Positions 38,031 through 41,407 of a stretch of DNA of 41,407 nt are shown one piece after another. Numbering within the stretch: the first letter of the stretch is position 1; the number at the start of each line of letters is the position of its first letter. The position numbers and the translations under genes were made by a program. The notes under the pieces were generated by a model that searched no databases, was not told the DNA's origin, and saw only the letters and a list, made by a program, of their open reading frames with translations. The stretch comes from Erwinia sp. OLFS4 (GTDB lineage Bacteria; Pseudomonadota; Gammaproteobacteria; Enterobacterales; Enterobacteriaceae), in the NCBI RefSeq assembly GCF_002752165.1, contig NZ_MOMB01000064.1, forward strand, positions 1-41,407. Reading direction: 5' to 3'.

Positions 38031-38129
38031 ATCAGGTACTTAGGAAAAATCCCTTATAAATCAATACTTCTTGCAACAGCCATAAGCAGTTACAAGAAGG
38101 ATATAGCGTTACGGGTGTAGACAATATTG
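38031..38129. other. Prophage left junction with candidate att site
   Basis: Host sequence (CpxQ terminator) gives way here to P2-type prophage sequence, since the integrase gene ends at 38130. An inverted repeat CTTCTTGCAAC/GTTACAAGAAG (38067-38077 and 38089-38099, one mismatch) lies in the gap and may be an integrase or accessory-factor site. The att core cannot be fixed without the right junction, which is outside the window. Confidence 0.5.
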
Positions 38130-39110
38130 TCACACCGCCAGCCCGCCGCCGAGAGGGTTTAACGTTACCGCGTGTTGCAGGTAATCGGGGGCAAGGTGAG
38201 CATAAACCATCGTCTGTTGTATGCTGGCGTGCCCCAGAATTTGCTGTAACGCAATAATGTTCCCTCCATTCATCATGAACCAGCTTGCGAAAGTATGCCG
38301 AAGAACGTGTGTGGCCTGCCCACGTGGTAAATCGGGCTTAACCTGTCTAAGTCGTTCGCAGAAGTTTTCATAGTCAACTTTGAACAGTGGCCCGGTGTCG
38401 CTGGTCTTGATCTCTTTCTCTAGTTCTTCCGATATCGGAACGGTGCGCTTTTTTCCGTTTTTGGTCTTAAGGAACGTTACGCGCCCGTGATTAACCTGCT
38501 CACCTCGCAGCGTGCTGCCTTCGCCCCAGCGTGCGCCGGTGCTGAGGCATAGCAGTGCTACACGTCGATCGTCGCCGGTCAGAGTATCCAGCAATCTGCT
38601 GATCTCTGATTTTGCTAGATAGGTCATAGCTGGCGGCGCTTCTTTCAGTGGTTCCAGACCCTTGCAGGGGTTTTCCTTCCTGAACTCTTCCAGTTTTATC
38701 AACGTGCTGAACATCCCGGATAAGCGGTAAATATCCCGGTTGATCGTTGCTGCGCTGATACCGTCTTCCAGCCGTTGGCCTCGGTGCTGAGCAATCATTC
38801 GCTTGTTCAGTCGGTTAACGGCTGGATCGCCCAGTGCCCTGATTGTTTTATTCAGGTGCCGCTTTTCAATCTCGCCATTTTCCTGAGTCTGTCCGTACAG
38901 CAGCCACCAGGTATCTAACAACTCGCTTAAGGTGCGGCGGTCAACGCTCGCGCCCAACCATTCTTTTTTGTCGGCGTTGGCTAATACATAACGCTCAAAA
39001 AGAACCGCCTCTTGTTTCTTCTCAAATCGCCTGCGGATACGTTTTCCGTTACGTCCGCGCGGCCATACGTCTACTTCATATTGACCACCTTCGAGCTTCT
39101 TAATCGACAT
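38130..39110 (-). CDS. int: P2-family prophage integrase
   Basis: 326-residue tyrosine recombinase that aligns end to end with phage P2 Int: N-terminal IKKLEGGQYEVDVWPRGRNG, core-binding region, and catalytic domain with Arg (STGARWGE), Lys (LKTKNGKKR), HVLRH, LGHASIQQT and the nucleophile Tyr in MVYAHLAP, ending NPLGGG. It integrates and, with Cox, excises the prophage. Complete and apparently functional. Located at the left end beside the att site, next to cpxP. Confidence 0.97.
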   Translation of the reverse strand: MSIKKLEGGQYEVDVWPRGRNGKRIRRRFEKKQEAVLFERYVLANADKKEWLGASVDRRTLSELLDTWWLLYGQTQENGEIEKRHLNKTIRALGDPAVNRLNKRMIAQHRGQRLEDGISAATINRDIYRLSGMFSTLIKLEEFRKENPCKGLEPLKEAPPAMTYLAKSEISRLLDTLTGDDRRVALLCLSTGARWGEGSTLRGEQVNHGRVTFLKTKNGKKRTVPISEELEKEIKTSDTGPLFKVDYENFCERLRQVKPDLPRGQATHVLRHTFASWFMMNGGNIIALQQILGHASIQQTMVYAHLAPDYLQHAVTLNPLGGGLAV

Positions 39111-39179
39111 AAGAAAGCCCTCCGGCGTTTATTTCCCCATCCTGGTAACAGATAGTGAAAATGTAATGTTTATAGATGG

Positions 39180-39500
39180 TTAACCAGTTTGAGTCTCTGA
39201 GCGGCCTGATCCAGTTGACTCTGGCCCAATGTGTGCGAGGGCCGGTGCGATTTGACCAGCTTGAGGGGCGGTCTTATCAGTCATTAGCCAGAGCGTATAT
39301 TTTGCGAAACGTGAATGCTGGGTGATCTTAAGCAAGATATCGCTACCAATGCTCTCCACTCTTCCTGTCTCGTAATACTTCTGCGTGCCAGCAGGTATTC
39401 CAGTTAATTCAAAGAATTGCTGCCTTGTTAACCCCTCTGCATCCCTGATAGCTCTGATTTTTTCACCCACGCCGCTTGACGGGGTAGGGATCTCTACCAT
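39180..39500 (-). CDS. C: P2-type lysogeny repressor C
   Basis: 106 residues from the ATG at 39500, which has AAGGAG at good spacing; an upstream in-frame ATG at 39533 has none. The pattern follows P2 C: EKIRAIRDAEGLTRQQFFEL helix-turn-helix, GTQKYYETGR, KYTLWLMTDKTAPQAGQIAP and a tail ending in TG. It keeps the early promoter silent in the lysogen. Two GGTA..TACC repeats overlap its start region and may be its operators. Confidence 0.93.
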   Translation of the reverse strand: MVEIPTPSSGVGEKIRAIRDAEGLTRQQFFELTGIPAGTQKYYETGRVESIGSDILLKITQHSRFAKYTLWLMTDKTAPQAGQIAPALAHIGPESTGSGRSETQTG

Positions 39501-39531
39501 AACATTCTCCTTAAGGGTGGTAATCTCTACC
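39483..39531. promoter_or_regulatory. Candidate C repressor operators
   Basis: Site 1: GGTAG-N6-CTACC (39483-39498). Site 2: GGTA-N5-TACC (39519-39531). Both share the right half ATCTCTACCAT, and the shared halves are 33 bp apart, about three helical turns. P2 C binds repeated half-sites, so this is plausible, but the sites overlap the C gene start and not a known early promoter. Confidence 0.45.
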
Positions 39532-39533
39532 AT

Positions 39534-39705
39534 GAGCAACCGCCAATATAAGCAGTTACAAGCCGAAATAAGCGCCTAGCGCTAATGCGGAGATTAGCAC
39601 AAATGAGTGGAAGACTTGAGCAGGACAACAGAAGTGACGGAATCCATGTTGCTGAATTCCGCCGTAGTTATTTCCCAAATGGACGTTATGCGGGGACGGT
39701 TAAAA
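39534..39705. other. Short gap between C and the BssS-like gene
   Basis: Presumably carries the C promoter on the minus strand; TATATT near 39545-39550 is a possible -10. A small plus-strand frame from 39603 has no RBS and no recognisable product. Confidence 0.35.
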
Positions 39706-39942
39706 CTAGTGGCTCCGCTTCGGGGCCAGTGAAGCGGCAAGTTCAGCTTTAGCAATGTATTGCTGAAGGAAGGTTACGGTGTCTTTCGCTTGCTCAACGG
39801 TTAAACCAGTAAACAGCTCACCAGCTTCAGGCAGTTTTGTCGGTGTTGCTAAATGGTAATGGAAGCGTAAGCAAGCCAGGTCATTAGCAACGAGGTACTC
39901 AAGTTCAGCAGGAATGTAGATAGGTACTTCTTTCTGAGACAT
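39706..39942 (-). CDS. BssS-family protein in the prophage immunity region
   Basis: 78 residues from the ATG at 39942 with AAGGAG upstream. LACLRFHYHLATPTKLPEA..LTVEQAK and IAKAEL line up with E. coli BssS (LMLRLHYQTPNK...LTTDVAR...IAKIE), a small regulator of biofilm formation and indole/autoinducer response. The fit spans most of the chain, so family membership is likely; function in a phage is unknown. It sits on the C strand between C and cox, so it is probably expressed in the lysogen. P2 itself has no gene here. Confidence 0.65.
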   Translation of the reverse strand: MSQKEVPIYIPAELEYLVANDLACLRFHYHLATPTKLPEAGELFTGLTVEQAKDTVTFLQQYIAKAELAASLAPKRSH

Positions 39943-40037
39943 AAAGATCTCCTTTCTGGTTGTGTGGAAACACCAGAGTACCACGCGCCGGGCGTGGCTA
40001 AAAATCCCGGCCTATCTTCAATGAGAGGTGAAACGCT
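39943..40037. promoter_or_regulatory. Divergent promoter region of the BssS-like gene and cox
   Basis: Contains the inverted repeat CCACGC-GCCGG-GCGTGG (39980-39996). It lies where the early promoter and Cox or C sites should be, but no consensus promoter elements stand out. Confidence 0.4.
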
Positions 40038-40319
40038 ATGACAGACAAAGAGTTAGAGGGATTCATTGAAGTGCGTCACGCCGTAGATGCAGTTCCGTAC
40101 CCGAAATTTGCCGAGTTAATCGGTAAGAAGCCCGCCACGGTCAAGAGCATGATTGAAGACGGTAAGTTGCCGATCATCCCGTGGAAGAATCCGGAAAGCC
40201 TGGGTGCCCGCGCTGAGAATTGGATCTATATTCCTGAGTTCAACCGTGCAATGCGTGACGCCTACTACAACCGTCCGAGAGAGCAGCGCGATGCCTGGTT
40301 GCTGTGGATCGGTCTTTGA
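40038..40319 (+). CDS. cox: P2-type Cox excisionase/regulator
   Basis: 93 residues. Homologous to P2 Cox: DAVPYPKFAELIGKKPATVK (wing-helix DNA reader), MIEDGKLPIIPWKNPES, and C-terminal NRPREQRDAWLLWIGL, which match P2's DAIPYQEFAKLIGKS and RPKEIRDGWLMWLGL. Cox represses the C promoter and directs excision with Int. First gene of the early (lytic) transcript. RBS GAGAGG lies nine bases before the ATG. Confidence 0.93.
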   Translation: MTDKELEGFIEVRHAVDAVPYPKFAELIGKKPATVKSMIEDGKLPIIPWKNPESLGARAENWIYIPEFNRAMRDAYYNRPREQRDAWLLWIGL

Positions 40320-40329
40320 GGTTATCGCA

Positions 40330-40533
40330 ATGAGCCAGAAAACAGCCAACCTCGAAAACCGGGTGCGTGAATGCAACGACATTCTGGACACCCATTTAAA
40401 AGATATGCAAACGGGCTTCATGATTCGCACCAATTGCGGCGAGTTCATGGTCAGGGATAAAAAGCTGATTAAGAAAATCACCAAAGATGTGGCACGCCAT
40501 GTTGATGGTGGATTGCTTAAATTGGGAATGTGA
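40330..40533 (+). CDS. Hypothetical early phage protein
   Basis: 67 residues from the ATG at 40330 (MSQKTANLENRVRECND), ten bases after cox. Hydrophilic, with no motif I recognise; AGTFMVRDKKLI-like central strand and a basic C-terminus. Gene order matches the small unknown ORFs that follow cox in P2. No strong RBS (GGTTATCGC). I cannot assign a function. Confidence 0.6.
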   Translation: MSQKTANLENRVRECNDILDTHLKDMQTGFMIRTNCGEFMVRDKKLIKKITKDVARHVDGGLLKLGM

Positions 40534-40543
40534 GGGGGCTTTT

Positions 40544-40750
40544 GTGGCTGTGCAATTAATACAGTTAAGTCGTCACTCATATTTATATCGTGGCTTCACT
40601 ATTCAGAAATGCCCGCGTAATCCTTTTACGCTGAAACACTCTTACCAAATTTCCAGTAATGGCGATTATTTCGGGCGTGACTTTGCTTTAGCGGAAGCCA
40701 TGCGCACGGTTGATCAGATGTATAAGCAAGGGGGCAGTTATGCACGATGA
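40544..40750 (+). CDS. Hypothetical early phage protein, GTG start
   Basis: 68 residues from a GTG at 40544 with GAGGGGG at 40532-40538 spaced five bases upstream; an ATG at 40487 would overlap the previous gene without an RBS. The sequence YRGFTIQKCPRNPFTLKHSY followed by FGRDFALAEAMRTVDQM resembles small P2-phage early proteins in pattern, but the function is unknown. It overlaps the next gene by 11 bp. Confidence 0.6.
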   Translation: MAVQLIQLSRHSYLYRGFTIQKCPRNPFTLKHSYQISSNGDYFGRDFALAEAMRTVDQMYKQGGSYAR

Positions 40751-40970
40751 AGGCCCATCACTGGCAAGCCTACTTAAGCACGGGTGCCAGGTCACACACT
40801 TCAAGAACTCACGCGGCTGGCTGGAAACGCCGGACGGAAGATTTTTTAAACCCGAACCGGCGAAGGTTCAATTTATCAAAGGTAAAAATAAACCGTTTAT
40901 TTATACCAAAAGATTAAATAAAGGCTTCCTGCTTACTCTGGCTGAGTTATTTAAAAAGCTAATTAAGTAA
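40740..40970 (+). CDS. Small phage early protein, possibly DUF2724 family
   Basis: 76 residues from the ATG at 40740 (MHDEGPSLASLLKHG) with AAGGGGGCAG upstream. Pattern SRGWLETPDGRFFKP recalls the small P2-like phage proteins annotated as DUF2724; this is from memory and uncertain. The C-terminal half is Lys-rich. Overlaps the previous gene's end by 11 bp, suggesting coupled translation. Confidence 0.6.
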   Translation: MHDEGPSLASLLKHGCQVTHFKNSRGWLETPDGRFFKPEPAKVQFIKGKNKPFIYTKRLNKGFLLTLAELFKKLIK

Positions 40971-41055
40971 CTCGGTTTTAAAAAACAACTCTGTTTTCTC
41001 TGCCCCTTTATTAAGTGGCGGCGGTTCAACTCATTCTTTTTTTGAGGAAGAGATT

Positions 41056-41247
41056 ATGACCAGACGTGATCAATATAGCTTCATTTTGCATGTACTTTTA
41101 CCTGCTATCGAAAATGAAGGATTAACCATTAAAACCCGCCGTGATGGTGAATTAACCCTTTCAGCCAATGGGTCAGTAACCACCAATTTTATAAGCAACC
41201 TGCGCCAGCACTGCATTGAAGAATTGCAGGGTGATGCCTCCAATTAG
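41056..41247 (+). CDS. Hypothetical phage gene truncated by IS1
   Basis: The start MTRRDQYSFILHVLLPAIEN has a good RBS (GAGGAAG). Phage-derived coding sequence runs to about 41228 (...EELQ); the last five codons and TAG stop come from the IS1 terminal repeat. Its product may resemble the small P2-like DUF5405 proteins, a weak recollection. The normal C-terminus is lost or lies beyond the IS element. Confidence 0.6.
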   Translation: MTRRDQYSFILHVLLPAIENEGLTIKTRRDGELTLSANGSVTTNFISNLRQHCIEELQGDASN

Positions 41248-41407
41248 TAGAACATGTGTTTCTCGATAAACGCTCCAATGACTTTTTCGTGGATCTCAAC
41301 TGAGCGCGAAAAGCAGATTGTTTTACGAGCCAACCGTTTAATGCGGGTGCGGAGCGTCAGGTTATTACGTTCAATGCGTTGGGTGAAAATTTTGCCCGTC
41401 AGATGCT
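41229..41407 (-). mobile_element. IS1-family element, right (insB) end, cut by window edge
   Basis: Exact reverse complement of positions 1-179. The element has inserted into the last visible phage early gene, with its insB end toward the phage int. The other end and any target duplication are outside the window. Confidence 0.9.
41244..41407 (-). CDS. insB: IS1 transposase InsB, C-terminal fragment
   Basis: Minus-strand copy of the fragment at 3-164, identical in sequence and reading out of the window at its 5' end. The stop lies inside the terminal-repeat region at 41244-41246. Confidence 0.88.
   Translation of the reverse strand, partial: HLTGKIFTQRIERNNLTLRTRIKRLARKTICFSRSVEIHEKVIGAFIEKHMFY

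Noticed and set aside
39603-39752. A 49-codon plus-strand frame between C and the BssS-like gene
   Set aside because: No RBS, no recognisable product, and its end overlaps the BssS-like gene on the other strand.

Overview
The window is chromosomal DNA of an enterobacterium (order Enterobacterales). Most genes are clear orthologues of Escherichia coli genes in near-ancestral order. The lipopolysaccharide core locus has the Klebsiella/Serratia/Erwinia-type layout (hldD-waaF-waaC ... waaQ-wabG-waaA-waaE-coaD) rather than the E. coli one, and trmL is joined to cpxA, as I recall it in Yersinia/Erwinia-like genomes. An Erwiniaceae-like host is my best guess, from recalled gene order and protein similarity only.

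Layout. Positions 1-179 and 41229-41407 are exact reverse complements of each other. Both are the insB end of an IS1-family element, facing inward. Next to the left IS1 is a gene start cut after five codons and about 700 bp of decayed sequence. Then comes a three-gene operon (901-3606): a family II (DHH/DHHA2) pyrophosphatase-like protein with altered catalytic residues, a UspA-type stress protein, and a catalytically complete enolase. From 4073 to 11948 lies a housekeeping block: yicC, rph-pyrE with its attenuator, slmA, dut-coaBC, radC, rpmB-rpmG, mutM and coaD. From 11945 to 26440 lies the LPS inner/outer core locus: waaE, waaA, wabG, waaQ, waaH, a WabH-like GT4, a sugar deacetylase (the only plus-strand gene of the locus), a GT2, waaL, a GT4, waaC, waaF and hldD. 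Then follow kbl-tdh, yibQ-envC, yibN-grxC-secB-gpsA-cysE, trmL and the Cpx envelope stress module (cpxA, cpxR, CpxR box, cpxP, CpxQ sRNA). gpmI, which precedes envC in E. coli, is absent.

A P2-family prophage begins immediately after the CpxQ terminator. It shows an integrase, C repressor, a BssS-like protein, Cox and four small early genes. The last of these is cut by the right-hand IS1, so the rest of the phage is outside the window.

How the parts connect: hldD makes the heptose donor used by WaaC, WaaF and WaaQ; WaaA adds Kdo; WaaE, WabG, WaaH, the WabH-like enzyme and the deacetylase decorate the core; WaaL joins O antigen. Cpx monitors that same envelope, and EnvC/YibQ act on the cell wall during division. 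The most unusual items are the altered pyrophosphatase-Usp-enolase operon, a 15-bp tandem repeat that places four in-frame stop codons between cpxP and CpxQ, and the BssS-like gene inside the phage immunity region.
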